From: JAVBJN01 sp031546985
Lineage (GTDB): Bacteria > Bacteroidota > Bacteroidia > Chitinophagales > Chitinophagaceae
DNA length: 64,000 bases
Direction of reading: 5' to 3'
Assembly (NCBI GenBank): GCA_031546985.1
Contig: JAVBJN010000050.1
Location: forward strand, 33,052 to 97,051
The notes under the pieces are model-generated. The model had not been told where the DNA came from. It searched no databases and saw nothing but the letters and a program-made list of their open reading frames with translations. Of the stretch, positions 17,981-27,344 are shown piece by piece (position 1 is the stretch's first letter; every line of letters begins with the position of its first letter). Made by a program: the position numbers and the translations under genes.

Positions 17981-19666
17981 ATGTTACGACCTATCAGATC
18001 TCTGATCTATAAATACAGGAAAGGGCTGGTGCTGGGTGTCATTGCGGGTGGAAGCCTGTGTTTTTTAAATGCCAACCAAAGTGACAGCTATTTTGAAGTA
18101 TCCAAGAACCTGGATATATACGCCACCTTGTTTAAAGAACTCAATACCTATTATGTAGATCCCATTGAACCGGGCAAACTGGTAAAAACGGGTATTGATG
18201 CCATGCTGAACGAGCTGGACCCGTATACCAATTTTTATTCCGAAGCCGATATTGAAGATTACAGGTTCCAGACCACCGGAAAATATGGTGGTATTGGCGC
18301 AGCGATCCGTACAGTGGGCGATGAAACGGTAATTGCGGAGCCTTACGAGGGTAGTCCCATTATGAAAGCGGGCATTCGGGCGGGCGACCAGCTGATGGAA
18401 ATTGACGGCAAAGTAGTTAAAACCCTTACGCAGGACGATATCAGCAAATTGCTGAGAGGAGCTGCAGGTACTACCGTAAACCTGAAGCTGAAAAGCGCGC
18501 AAACACAGCAGATCTACGATAAAGCCGTTATTCGCGAAGATATTAATATTGGCAGCGTACCCTACGCTGGTATGCTTAATGACAATACCGGTTACATACG
18601 TCTTACCCAGTTTACAGAGCGCTGCGGCAGCCTGGTAAGCAAGGCTTACGACAGCTTGCGCAAAGCCAATCCTGCCATGCAGGGTATAGTGCTGGACTTG
18701 CGTGGCAACCCTGGCGGCCTGCTCGACGAAGCCGTAAATGTGTGCAATATTTTTATGGATCGTGGCCAGTTGGTGGTAAGCACCAAAGGCAAGGTAAAAG
18801 AGTGGGATAAGGATTTTAAAACCCAGAATACGCCTATCGATACCAAAATGTCGCTGGCCGTAATCATTAACAGAGGCTCTGCAAGTGCTTCTGAGATTGT
18901 AGCAGGCACGGTGCAGGATCTGGATCGTGGGGTGGTAATTGGTGAAAAATCTTTTGGTAAAGGATTGGTACAAACTACCCGCCCGCTGAGTTACAACACC
19001 AGGCTTAAGATTACAACCGCTAAGTATTATACCCCCAGCGGCAGGTGCATTCAGGCTATTGACTACTCGCACCGCAACGAAGATGGCAGCGTAGGCAATA
19101 TCCCTGATTCGCTTAAGCACCAGTTCAAAACTACCAACGGCCGTAAAGTGTCTGATGGTGGCGGCATTGAGCCGGATGTGAAAATTGAAACCTCCGACCT
19201 GAGTAAACTGAGTGTAGCCCTGCTGAATAAAAATTTCATTTTCAATTACGCTACGCAGTACTATTACCAGCACCCTACCATTACCAAAGCCAGCGATTTT
19301 GTGATTACCGATGCCGATTTTGACAGTTTCGTGAAATGGGTAGATGGTAAGGATTATGCCTACAAAACCAAAACCGAAGAGGCGCTGGACGAGCTGAAAG
19401 AAACCGCGACCAAAGAGAAATACTACGCCTCTGTGCAGAAAGAGTATGAAGTATTGAAAACCAAACTGTCACACGATAAAAAACAGGATCTCTATAAAAA
19501 TAAAGACGAGGTAAAACGCTTACTGCAGTCGGAGATCGTAACCCGCTACTATTACCAGAAAGGCCGTATAGAAAACGGCTTGCGCGACGATAAAGAAGTA
19601 AAAGAAGCCATCACTATCCTTGCAGCTCCGCAAAAGGTAAATACCATACTGGCGAAGAAACAATAG
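17981..19666 (+). CDS. S41-family C-terminal processing protease
   Basis: A 561-residue tail-specific protease. An N-terminal membrane or signal segment (GLVLGVIAGGSLCFL) precedes a PDZ domain at about residues 95-180 (SPIMKAGIRAGDQLMEIDG). The S41 catalytic domain has LDLRGNPGGLLDEAV, the serine motif RGSASASEIVAGT near residue 300 and the lysine in GEKSFGKGLVQ near 327. A charged C-terminal helix-rich region of about 130 residues follows. It cleaves C-termini of periplasmic or envelope proteins. It sits downstream of yidD after a 127-base gap. Confidence 0.95.
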   Translation: MLRPIRSLIYKYRKGLVLGVIAGGSLCFLNANQSDSYFEVSKNLDIYATLFKELNTYYVDPIEPGKLVKTGIDAMLNELDPYTNFYSEADIEDYRFQTTGKYGGIGAAIRTVGDETVIAEPYEGSPIMKAGIRAGDQLMEIDGKVVKTLTQDDISKLLRGAAGTTVNLKLKSAQTQQIYDKAVIREDINIGSVPYAGMLNDNTGYIRLTQFTERCGSLVSKAYDSLRKANPAMQGIVLDLRGNPGGLLDEAVNVCNIFMDRGQLVVSTKGKVKEWDKDFKTQNTPIDTKMSLAVIINRGSASASEIVAGTVQDLDRGVVIGEKSFGKGLVQTTRPLSYNTRLKITTAKYYTPSGRCIQAIDYSHRNEDGSVGNIPDSLKHQFKTTNGRKVSDGGGIEPDVKIETSDLSKLSVALLNKNFIFNYATQYYYQHPTITKASDFVITDADFDSFVKWVDGKDYAYKTKTEEALDELKETATKEKYYASVQKEYEVLKTKLSHDKKQDLYKNKDEVKRLLQSEIVTRYYYQKGRIENGLRDDKEVKEAITILAAPQKVNTILAKKQ

Positions 19667-19696
19667 TACCTAAAGCAAGAAATTACAGATAGTTAC

Positions 19697-19730
19697 GACC
19701 GGCACCATAAAAAGTGCCGGTCATTTTTTT
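19697..19730 (+). terminator. Terminator after the S41 protease
   Basis: A perfect 9-bp stem (gaccggcac / gtgccggtc) with an eight-base loop is followed by a seven-T run. Confidence 0.9.
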
Positions 19731-20008
19731 CTGGCTTATCGGGATGTTTTTCTGGCTGTTCCGGGTGATTTTCTGCATTCGCATTATGTCGCTGGATGAC
19801 TTGATACCTCATTTTGACATATTTATACCCCATTGTGTTGTATTTGTATACATAGTTTAATAATAATGAGGAGGTGGTGTTTTCTAAAAATATTCTAATT
19901 AAAGAATTGGTTGTCAGGCAGGATTTGTCGTTAGTATTAATTTGTCGCATGTGTAAATGCTACTGTTGTTTCTTTGTTCGGAGTTGTTTGTTGTCAGATT
20001 ATTGTAAA

Positions 20009-20042
20009 GTCTAAAATATGTAATATCAGGTCTAAAATATGT
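20009..20042. repeat. Two direct 13-base repeats upstream of a T9SS gene
   Basis: gtctaaaatatgt occurs at 20009-20021 and 20030-20042, a 21-base period (two helical turns), ending 34 bases before a TAATTTTG box (20076-20083). The placement fits a pair of activator sites on one face of the DNA. Confidence 0.5.
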
Positions 20043-20075
20043 CTTGTTTGGGTTATCCGGGGGATAGGGCTGTTC

Positions 20076-20083
20076 TAATTTTG
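20076..20083 (+). promoter_or_regulatory. -7 box of the T9SS adhesin-like gene
   Basis: TAATTTTG matches TAnnTTTG and lies 26 bases before the ATG at 20110. A GTG at 20086 could extend the frame, but it would lie at or before the expected transcript start. Confidence 0.55.
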
Positions 20084-20109
20084 TAGTGGAAAACAGTAAA
20101 ACTACAAAT

Positions 20110-22956
20110 ATGAAAAAAGTAATGGCTCTTGCAGTGGCGTTTTTTACTGCTTACCAGGCATTCGCATGTAATGCGCCAACCAGTGCTTCTGTAAGTACTA
20201 CTGCGCTTACATGCCGGGGATCCGGAACGGTCTCTGTCTCAGCTTTAATGGATGGTGCACAGCCCCTCACAATCAGCGATTGCAGTTTTGCATTGTACAA
20301 TGCAACCAATAATGTACTTGTTAAACCTTTTCAAAGCAGTCCTGTAATCACCGGGCTGGATGCCGGCACCTATACGCTCCGCATTCACCAAAACTGCGCC
20401 CCATCTGGTGTAAGTGCCGATTATACGCAAACGGTAACCATTACCGGCAGTTATACCGATCCTGTACTTGGCGTGCCTGTTATTACGGCGCCTACCTGCT
20501 CCAACGATGGCATTATCACCGCTATGGCTACCCAGGGTTATGGTGCATATGAGTTTTGTCTTGTAGATAGCCTGAATGCACCTGCAGCCCCGGCTTCATA
20601 TGTGCGCCCCCGTCAGGCCTCGGCTACTTTTAACAGCCTGGCTCCCGGCGTTTATTTTGTAAGGGTTTACGACCAGTGTAATGGTTTTGTAACCACCAAA
20701 GTAACCATGCCTGCAGGCATACCTCCTACCGATCCGTTCGGAACAATAAGCAAAAATGGTGAGGATTGTAACCGTTTCAGGTTAGATGCAAGTTTTACCC
20801 GCGATATACCCCGTGAGCCCTATACCCTCTGGTGGAGATATCCCGATGGTACTTATGATACCCTTAAAACAGCTACTTATCCCGGCAGAACATTTGGCTG
20901 GTATGTACCCAAGTCCAAAATTTCGTCCTACCCAGGGGTAGTAACCCTGTTTTTTAAGAATGAATGCGGAACCGTGTTTACAAAAGATATTACGCTTAAC
21001 CAGCCCAACTGGCAAATAAACGGTCGTTTTGCCACCATGCCATACACCTGCACCCAGGGTTCGTATACTATGAACGCAGCATACTGGCAGGATTTGAATA
21101 ATGGTAATACAGGAGGTCCGTTAAACGGTTACTGGGATGAGTATAGCCTGGATGGAGGCCTTACCTGGATTCCATACAATGCAAGCGATACCATTCTGAT
21201 AGACAGGGGCGCTTCAAAAGATATACTGTATAAGGTGTGCGGACAGGTTTATTCAGCCACCATCAGCACGCCAGCGGCTTTAAGAATACTCAATCCCGAG
21301 GTGCATACTGCTTCTAATGCGTCTTGCAACGGGAATGGCAGTATTTATATGAGCGTTTCGGATTACTCTGGTCCCCGTTACAATGGCGCGCTGAGCAAAT
21401 TGCTGGTGCATGTAGTATCACAACCTGCGGCGCAGCCTCTGATACCTGATTTCTATTATTCCGACAGGCCACGGGCACTTACGAATCTGGCTCCGGGTGC
21501 ATACACATTGCTGTTTACAGATGAATGCGGTGCTACTGCCACAAGGAACATTACCGTGGTGGCCAGTGTACAAACTTTTGAGGCGGTGCCTGCTTATGCC
21601 TGCGGCTCGCCCAAAGTATCTGTTAAGATCACCTTTAATACAACGGGCGGTGCCGGCGATAACATAAACTATAAAATATTAAACAGCAGTAATGTGCAGG
21701 TTGCTATTGGCGGTGCTTACCTGGGTGGTATTGGTGTACCCTGGAGCAAGACCATTACAAACCTTGATCCGGGTGTTTATACTGTACGCATGTGGAGAAG
21801 CGATGTAAGCAATAATGTGCTGAGCCTGGATACCATTTGCCCTCAGATCCTGACAGTGGATGCCCGTATGCCCGGCCCGCTTTCGCTGAGCAAAAGCATT
21901 TTTGCCATTTGCACCAACGACCCTGCTACCGGTATTATTACCGCTATGCCGCAAGGTGGTGTGCCGCCATACACTTACACCCTGTTTAAAGGTTCGATAG
22001 GTGTGGGCAACCAGGTGGGAGCGCCGCAAGGTTCCAATGTTTTTACCAACCTGGATGTAAATGAAAACTATGTGATTTCGGTAACAGACCAGTGTGGGGC
22101 AGGTAGCACTTACAGCAATGTTTTTGCCAGCCTTAGGCCGTTTATTGCTACTTCTACTCCGCTGGTGCCTTGTCCCGGAGAGCCTATTACGCTGTCGGTA
22201 AGTAAAAATACCGGTCTGTTTTACCAATGGACACTCAACGGCACCAATATACCGGGCGCTACCGATACGGCTTATGCTATAGGAGCTGTAACCATGGCCG
22301 ACTCAGGCGTGTACCAGGTTAAGATTACTGCCAACAGTTGTGTGTTATACTCCCGCGAAATGGCCATTAACCCTGCAATTTGTGGTATTGTTATTTCGCT
22401 GCCCATAGACCTGGTATCTTTTACCGGTAGGGTTAATGCCAATGGCAATGCTACACTTAACTGGACCATCGCTGCTCCGGAGCCCGGAGGTAAGTTTGAT
22501 GTGTTGTACAGCACCAATGGTAAAAGCTATATGCTGGCAGGTACTGTTTACCAACAGGGTAGTAAAACGAATTTCGACTTTACCCATACCGGGCATGTCA
22601 TCCATGGCAAGGCGTTTTATAAATTGTTGATGACCGAAGCCAATGGTACAGTTAAACACAGTAATGTGCTGCCGCTTAGCAATGGTGGTGCAATGGGTGC
22701 AGAAACCAACCTGAGCGCCGCGCCTGTACCTTTTAATAATACCCTTACCGTGCGGTATACTGCGCACCATACAGGTCCGGTGCAAATCACCATTGTGGAT
22801 GTAAGCGGCCGTATTGTTGTAGCGCAGTCGTATGAAGCTACAGCAGGCAGCAATGCTGTTACATTGAATGGACTTTGTGCATTACCTGCTGGTTTGTATA
22901 TGCTTGGTGTAAGCAATGAGACCGGTGAGAAGCAAACCATTAAAATTGCAAAATAA
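20110..22956 (+). CDS. Large T9SS-secreted repeat protein (adhesin-like)
   Basis: A 948-residue secreted protein. The signal peptide ends near AYQAFAC. The body is a chain of diverged beta-sandwich repeats that each end in a phrase such as LAPGVYFVRVYDQCNG, LAPGAYTLLFTDECGA or LDPGVYTVRMW, resembling SprB-type gliding repeats. An immunoglobulin-like domain (CPGEPITLSV ... QWTLNG ... DSGVYQVKI) lies near residue 710. A LPIDLVSFTGRVN domain and a Por-type sorting tail (GLYMLGVSNETGEKQTIKIAK) finish the protein. A surface adhesin or matrix role is inferred; no enzymatic motif is visible. Confidence 0.88.
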   Translation: MKKVMALAVAFFTAYQAFACNAPTSASVSTTALTCRGSGTVSVSALMDGAQPLTISDCSFALYNATNNVLVKPFQSSPVITGLDAGTYTLRIHQNCAPSGVSADYTQTVTITGSYTDPVLGVPVITAPTCSNDGIITAMATQGYGAYEFCLVDSLNAPAAPASYVRPRQASATFNSLAPGVYFVRVYDQCNGFVTTKVTMPAGIPPTDPFGTISKNGEDCNRFRLDASFTRDIPREPYTLWWRYPDGTYDTLKTATYPGRTFGWYVPKSKISSYPGVVTLFFKNECGTVFTKDITLNQPNWQINGRFATMPYTCTQGSYTMNAAYWQDLNNGNTGGPLNGYWDEYSLDGGLTWIPYNASDTILIDRGASKDILYKVCGQVYSATISTPAALRILNPEVHTASNASCNGNGSIYMSVSDYSGPRYNGALSKLLVHVVSQPAAQPLIPDFYYSDRPRALTNLAPGAYTLLFTDECGATATRNITVVASVQTFEAVPAYACGSPKVSVKITFNTTGGAGDNINYKILNSSNVQVAIGGAYLGGIGVPWSKTITNLDPGVYTVRMWRSDVSNNVLSLDTICPQILTVDARMPGPLSLSKSIFAICTNDPATGIITAMPQGGVPPYTYTLFKGSIGVGNQVGAPQGSNVFTNLDVNENYVISVTDQCGAGSTYSNVFASLRPFIATSTPLVPCPGEPITLSVSKNTGLFYQWTLNGTNIPGATDTAYAIGAVTMADSGVYQVKITANSCVLYSREMAINPAICGIVISLPIDLVSFTGRVNANGNATLNWTIAAPEPGGKFDVLYSTNGKSYMLAGTVYQQGSKTNFDFTHTGHVIHGKAFYKLLMTEANGTVKHSNVLPLSNGGAMGAETNLSAAPVPFNNTLTVRYTAHHTGPVQITIVDVSGRIVVAQSYEATAGSNAVTLNGLCALPAGLYMLGVSNETGEKQTIKIAK

Positions 22957-22994
22957 AGAATAGGAGAGTGATGCAGCCGGCTCATACCGGATGT

Positions 22995-23047
22995 AAAAAA
23001 AGCCCCCGGATCTTTCAGGTATAACCTGGAGAATCCGGGGGTCTTTT
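22995..23047. terminator. Bidirectional terminator between T9SS gene and sod
   Basis: A 9-bp stem (cccccggat / atccggggg) encloses a smaller caggt/acctg hairpin. It has an A-run on the left and a T-rich tract on the right, so it can serve both convergent genes. Confidence 0.85.
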
Positions 23048-23085
23048 ATTGAGCCACATCATTTACAGATGTGCGGTAGTATTGC

Positions 23086-23697
23086 TTATGCCATTGCGGC
23101 TTCAAAACGTTTAGATACTACATCCCAGTTTACTACATTCCAGAATGCGCCCATATAATCGGCACGACGGTTCTGGTATTTCAGGTAGTAAGCGTGTTCC
23201 CAAACATCGGCGCCCAGGATTGGGGTGCCTTTGCACTCAGACACATCCATCAGCGGATTGTCCTGGTTAGGAGAAGAGCATACGCACAGTTTTTTACCAG
23301 CGTCTACACACAACCATGCCCAACCGCTACCAAAGCGGGTCATACCGGCATTGTTAAAGGTTTCTTTCAGTTTGTCGAAGCTGCCAAATGCTTCGTTGAT
23401 GGCATCGGCCAGTTTACCGGTAGGTGCACCGCCGGCATTGGCGCTCAATTGCTCCCAAAACAGGCTGTGGTTGTAGTGACCGCCACCATTGTTGCGTACT
23501 GCAGCAGGGTATTTGGAGATGTTGCTCAGAATTTCTTCCAGGCTCAGGTTCTCAGCATCGGTACCGGCTACTGCTTTGTTCAGGTTGTCTACATATGCCT
23601 GGTGGTGTTTGCCATGGTGGATTTCCATAGTCATTTTGTCGAAATGCGGCTCCAGAGCATCAGGAGCATATGGTAACGCAGGAAGTGTAAATGCCAT
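23086..23697 (-). CDS. Iron/manganese superoxide dismutase
   Basis: A 203-residue cytoplasmic Fe/Mn superoxide dismutase. Metal ligands are visible in HFDKMTMEIHHGKHHQAYV, NNGGGHYNHSLFW and the late DVWEHAYYLKYQNRR. It converts superoxide to hydrogen peroxide. Metal preference cannot be called with confidence. The frame runs upstream to a TTG at 23748, but a TAAATTTG box lies within that stretch, so the ATG at 23697, which begins MAFTLPALPYAPDALEPHFD, is the start. Confidence 0.96.
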   Translation of the reverse strand: MAFTLPALPYAPDALEPHFDKMTMEIHHGKHHQAYVDNLNKAVAGTDAENLSLEEILSNISKYPAAVRNNGGGHYNHSLFWEQLSANAGGAPTGKLADAINEAFGSFDKLKETFNNAGMTRFGSGWAWLCVDAGKKLCVCSSPNQDNPLMDVSECKGTPILGADVWEHAYYLKYQNRRADYMGAFWNVVNWDVVSKRFEAAMA

Positions 23698-23735
23698 AGT
23701 GATATTGATTTTAAGGTGATTAAAACAATGAAGGT

Positions 23736-23743
23736 CAAATTTA
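23736..23743 (-). promoter_or_regulatory. -7 box of the superoxide dismutase gene
   Basis: TAAATTTG on the minus strand matches the Bacteroidota consensus and gives a leader of about 30 bases before the ATG at 23697. Confidence 0.6.
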
Positions 23744-23921
23744 GGCAATTACCACTGCTTTTAAAAATGACGTATCACAAATGCCAATGCCATATAGCAA
23801 TAGCGCATACCCAGCTCCATTTACTCAGCCGGGAAAGCCGTTCAGGAACGCAACCCAGCCTGCCACTCATTGGTTCTGAGGCGATTTTTGTTTCATATTA
23901 TTTTTATGTAAAAACAATCTT

Positions 23922-24728
23922 ATGCGATTTTTGATTACCGCCTTTACCCTCTGTTTCTTTTTAATTCCCCGGCTGGCAATGGCCCAGAGCGAATATGTGC
24001 GCCAGGCTATGGAAAAGAAATACCAGAAACAATATGGCGACTCAGGTAAAGCCAAGTACGATGCGTGGATGAATGGTAATGTGCTGAATGTAAAACTGCC
24101 CACCGATTACACGTTTACCACGCAGGTAGATATGCATATGGTGAGTTATGATAAGGGGGCTAAAAAATCGGAGAGCAACATCATTTACTTTTTTAACAAC
24201 GATAAAACCCAGCTGGGCATGAAGGGCATGGGCGAGGAGAGTAAAAAGAAGAAGCAGGAAGATATGTTTATGGTGTATGATTACAAAGCCAATGCGATGC
24301 TGATGCTGAACGAAACCGACAAAACGGGTATGGCCATCAACATCAACGCTTTTATGAGCAAAGAAGCGCAGGAGAAAAGAGGAAAGCCAGATCCCGGAAA
24401 AACGGCGCCCAGTATGGATTGCCGCAAAACCGGTAAAACGCAAAGCATCATGGGGTACAACTGCTATGAGTATGTATGCACCGATAAAGAAAAGAATACC
24501 AGAACGGAAATGTGGCTCACCACACAGATTCCTACAGATATTACTCAAACCCGAAGCTCCGGCGCTATGGCCGCTATGTTTGGGGGCATGGGCAACCTGG
24601 GCGCCATGATTATGCAGGCAAAGTTTTATAAGAACGATGCACTTGAAATGTCGATGGAGGTAACCCATATTGATAAGAACGCCAGCAAAAAAGTGCATGT
24701 GGCCGACTATAAACTCAACAATATGTAG
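23922..24728 (+). CDS. Exported DUF4412 protein
   Basis: A 268-residue protein with a signal peptide ending near LAMAQ. It contains the DUF4412 pattern: paired strands such as LPTDYTFTTQVDMHMVSYDKG, IIYFFNNDKTQLGMK, a MMLNETDKTGMAI-like segment, and TGKTQSIMGYNCYEYVCTD before MWLTTQIP. It is rich in methionine and lysine. The family is widespread in Bacteroidota, probably envelope-located, and has no assigned function. It is a single gene followed by its own terminator. Confidence 0.87.
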   Translation: MRFLITAFTLCFFLIPRLAMAQSEYVRQAMEKKYQKQYGDSGKAKYDAWMNGNVLNVKLPTDYTFTTQVDMHMVSYDKGAKKSESNIIYFFNNDKTQLGMKGMGEESKKKKQEDMFMVYDYKANAMLMLNETDKTGMAININAFMSKEAQEKRGKPDPGKTAPSMDCRKTGKTQSIMGYNCYEYVCTDKEKNTRTEMWLTTQIPTDITQTRSSGAMAAMFGGMGNLGAMIMQAKFYKNDALEMSMEVTHIDKNASKKVHVADYKLNNM

Positions 24729-24750
24729 TTTTTATATTTGTTCGTCTGGT

Positions 24751-24780
24751 AAGAGGGCTGCTGGTATGGCGGCCCTTTTA
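24751..24780 (+). terminator. Terminator after the DUF4412 gene
   Basis: A stem gggctgc / gcggccc with one G-U pair and a seven-base loop is followed by four Ts, 23 bases after the stop codon. Confidence 0.7.
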
Positions 24781-24805
24781 CGTAGCACTGTAAAGCAAAA
24801 TGGAT

Positions 24806-24820
24806 CATTGATTATCAATG
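24806..24820. repeat. Short palindrome upstream of gpsA
   Basis: cattgat and its complement are separated by one base, with a T-run immediately to the right. It lies about 90 bases before the gpsA promoter box. It may be a small operator or a minor hairpin. Confidence 0.3.
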
Positions 24821-24932
24821 TTTTTTGCCTTCGTTATTGTTAAAAAAAGGGCCAGGAGGCTAAATAAACCAGCCAATGACCAAAAAACAGGTTTAAGGTG
24901 GTAATTTCGTGCCAACAAAAAACAGAACTGCG

Positions 24933-25940
24933 TTGAAGCGATTTGAATCTATAGGGCTTATTGGCAACGGAAGTTGGGCTACCGCGCTGGCTAAAATGCT
25001 TACAGATAATGGCCATACGGTAAACTGGTGGATGAGGAATGAAGATTGTGTAGCACACCTCATTAAAAGGCACCATAACCCGCATTACCTGTCTTCGGTG
25101 TATTTTGATGTAAACCAGATACGCCCGAGCGCCAATATTAACGAGGTGGTGGAGCAATCAGACCTGCTTATTTTCTGCATCCCGTCTGCATATGTTATCA
25201 ACGCTATTGCTGCGCTTACCCCTGCCGATTTGAAAGATAAATGGATCGTATCGGCCATCAAGGGTATTATTCCCGATGAAAACCTGTTTTTGAACGAATA
25301 CCTGCAGCAGCATTACCTGATGCGGCCCGAGCAGTATTTCTGCATCACCGGTCCCTGCCATGCAGAGGAAGCAGCCAATGAGAAACTTTCTTACCTCACT
25401 TTCTCCGGTATTTCGGAGCCAGATGCCGCGGCAGTGGCAGCGCTGTTTGCCAATAACTACATTCAGACCATTGTAAACCACGATGTGACCGGTACGCAAT
25501 ACGCTGCCGTACTCAAAAATATTTACGCACTGGGCGCGGGTATAGCGCATGGCCTCGACTATGGCGATAACTTTTTGAGTGTACTTATTACCAATAGCTT
25601 TAGAGAAATGCAGCGGTTTATGGATGCCATAACCGATGTGGAAAAGCACCCGCATAGCTACAGCAGCAGCGCTTACCTGGGCGATCTGCTGGTAACCTGC
25701 TACTCGCTGCACAGCCGTAACCGTACGTTTGGTAACATGATAGGTAAAGGCTATTCGGTGCAGGCTGCCAAGCTGGAGCTGAATATGGTGGCCGAAGGGT
25801 ATTATGCCTCCCGTTGTATTTTTGAACTCAACCGCGATTTGAATATCGAAATGCCGGTAGCCTCTGCGGTATACCGTATGCTGTGGAAAGGCCTGCCGGT
25901 AGCACGCACCTTTAGCGAGTTGGAAGGCTTGCTGGTGTAA
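24933..25940 (+). CDS. gpsA: Glycerol-3-phosphate dehydrogenase [NAD(P)+]
   Basis: A 335-residue enzyme that reduces dihydroxyacetone phosphate to sn-glycerol-3-phosphate for phospholipid synthesis. The nucleotide-binding motif is IGLIGNGSWATALAKML at the N-terminus. Other family blocks are SAIKGIIPD, ITGPCHAEEAA (usually GPSHAEE), AAVLKNIYALGAGIAHGLDYGDN and LGDLLVTCYSLHSRNRTFG. The frame also opens with GTG at 24909, but that codon overlaps a TAATTTCG -7-like box, so the TTG at 24933 is preferred; this choice is not certain. Confidence 0.93.
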   Translation: MKRFESIGLIGNGSWATALAKMLTDNGHTVNWWMRNEDCVAHLIKRHHNPHYLSSVYFDVNQIRPSANINEVVEQSDLLIFCIPSAYVINAIAALTPADLKDKWIVSAIKGIIPDENLFLNEYLQQHYLMRPEQYFCITGPCHAEEAANEKLSYLTFSGISEPDAAAVAALFANNYIQTIVNHDVTGTQYAAVLKNIYALGAGIAHGLDYGDNFLSVLITNSFREMQRFMDAITDVEKHPHSYSSSAYLGDLLVTCYSLHSRNRTFGNMIGKGYSVQAAKLELNMVAEGYYASRCIFELNRDLNIEMPVASAVYRMLWKGLPVARTFSELEGLLV

Positions 25941-26017
25941 ATAATGTGCTAATGCGGGTAATGTGCCAATGCTCCAATGCCGGGGTGCAAAAGTGTGAGG
26001 TGAAAGGGCATGAGTGA

Positions 26018-26120
26018 AGACCAGGAATTTCGTTGCGCCGCTGCGAGGTCAAAAGAGAGCTTCGGAACTTCGACAGGCTCAGTTACCGAAGCTCAGTTAC
26101 CTGAAAGACCAGGAATTTCG
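26018..26120. repeat. 15-bp direct repeats bracketing a dispersed element
   Basis: agaccaggaatttcg occurs at 26018-26032 and again at 26106-26120. Between them, at 26067-26087, lies a copy of the dispersed element cttcgacaggctcagt, plus a second gctcagttacc. This occupies most of the 222-base gap between gpsA and hemW. No gene is supported here. Confidence 0.75.
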
Positions 26121-26162
26121 CTGTGTCTTTTCAGTGCTGTGCGCATCTTTTAAGAGAAAAAA

Positions 26163-27293
26163 TTATACCCTGAACAACGCGCTGGCTATGCCATCTGCAA
26201 ATAATTTTCCTTCACGGGTCAGGCTTATTGCCTGGCCTTTTTGCTGCACCTTACCCTCGGTTATAAATGGTGCTACCAGTTCTATGATTTCGGCAGTGGC
26301 CGCAGCACCAAATTGTTGCGATACCCGGTTCAGGTCTATACCTTCCAGGGTGCGCAGGGCAGTCATCACATATTCGTTGTAGCGGTCGTTATCGCTCAGT
26401 ACTTCTGTTTCGGAAGGTACCCGGTTTTCTTCCAGCAAGGCTTTGGTATAAAGGCCGTTGTTGGCAATATTCCACTGGCGGCTGGCTGTATTAAAGCTGT
26501 GTGCCGATGGGCCCAGGCCCAGGTAGTGCAATCCCTGCCAATAGCTGCTGTTGTGGCGCGAGCGCTTGCCAGGTAATGCGAAATTGGATATTTCGTAATG
26601 CTCATAACCCGCATCACCCATCCGCTCCATAAGCATAGTAAACTGCCTGGCCGCGTCTTCGGGATGCACTGGTTGCATCTTGCCTTTCGAGATCAGGTTG
26701 TCGAGTACCGTTTTATCTTCTACTGTAAGGGCGTAGCAGGAGATGTGCGGAATCTGCAATCCCAGCATGGTATCCATATTCTGCTGCCATTGTGTATCGC
26801 TCAGGGTAGGGGTGCCGTAGATCAGATCGGCCGACATGTTATGAAAACCATGATCCTGCGCCCGTTTCAGGCTGTCGTACGCTTCTCCGGCATTGTGCGC
26901 CCGGTTCATGTATTGCAGGTCTTCTTCAATAAAAGATTGTATGCCCACGCTCAGCCTGTTTACCGGCGATGCCGCCAGCATGGTTAATTTTGCATCGTTA
27001 AGGTCATCGGGGTTGGCTTCCAGCGTTACTTCCACATCGGGCCGAATGTTGTAGTGGCGGTACAGTACTTCAAAAATGGCGTTCAGTTCGGCTTCGTCAA
27101 GGAGGGAGGGCGTGCCGCCGCCCAAATAGATGGTGTGTATTTCCTGCCCTGCCAGGTAGCCTTTCTGCATTTCTGCTTCTTTCAATAAAGCGGCTAAAAC
27201 ATCGTTTTTATGTTTCAGCGAAGTAGAAAAGTGAAAATTGCAGTAATTGCACGCTTGCTTGCAAAAAGGAATATGGAGGTAGATGCCGGCCAT
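26163..27293 (-). CDS. hemW: HemW-like radical SAM protein
   Basis: A 376-residue radical SAM protein. The cluster-binding motif CKQACNYC lies at the N-terminus (IYLHIPFCKQACNYCNFHFS), followed by TIYLGGGTPSLL, EANPDDL, NRLSVGIQSF and SADLIYGTP. The C-terminal HemW domain is present. It belongs to the oxygen-independent coproporphyrinogen III oxidase-like group; true HemN has further N-terminal residues, so the haem-chaperone HemW is the better call. The gene is divergent from the BamA-like gene. Confidence 0.93.
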   Translation of the reverse strand: MAGIYLHIPFCKQACNYCNFHFSTSLKHKNDVLAALLKEAEMQKGYLAGQEIHTIYLGGGTPSLLDEAELNAIFEVLYRHYNIRPDVEVTLEANPDDLNDAKLTMLAASPVNRLSVGIQSFIEEDLQYMNRAHNAGEAYDSLKRAQDHGFHNMSADLIYGTPTLSDTQWQQNMDTMLGLQIPHISCYALTVEDKTVLDNLISKGKMQPVHPEDAARQFTMLMERMGDAGYEHYEISNFALPGKRSRHNSSYWQGLHYLGLGPSAHSFNTASRQWNIANNGLYTKALLEENRVPSETEVLSDNDRYNEYVMTALRTLEGIDLNRVSQQFGAAATAEIIELVAPFITEGKVQQKGQAISLTREGKLFADGIASALFRV

Positions 27294-27344
27294 TTAAATC
27301 GGGGGAATTGTTCGGAAAATATTATGTTGTTACCTTACTGCTAT

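Larger units (their letters stand above)
19731..20109. other. Intergenic region upstream of the T9SS adhesin-like gene
   Basis: This 379-base AT-rich gap has no supported gene; a short reading frame on the minus strand has no recognisable features. Near its right end are a two-copy direct repeat and a -7 box, both listed separately. Confidence 0.5.

Noticed and set aside
18065..19273. A 402-codon open frame antisense to the S41 protease
   Set aside because: Fully covered by a gene with clear catalytic motifs; the antisense peptide lacks features.
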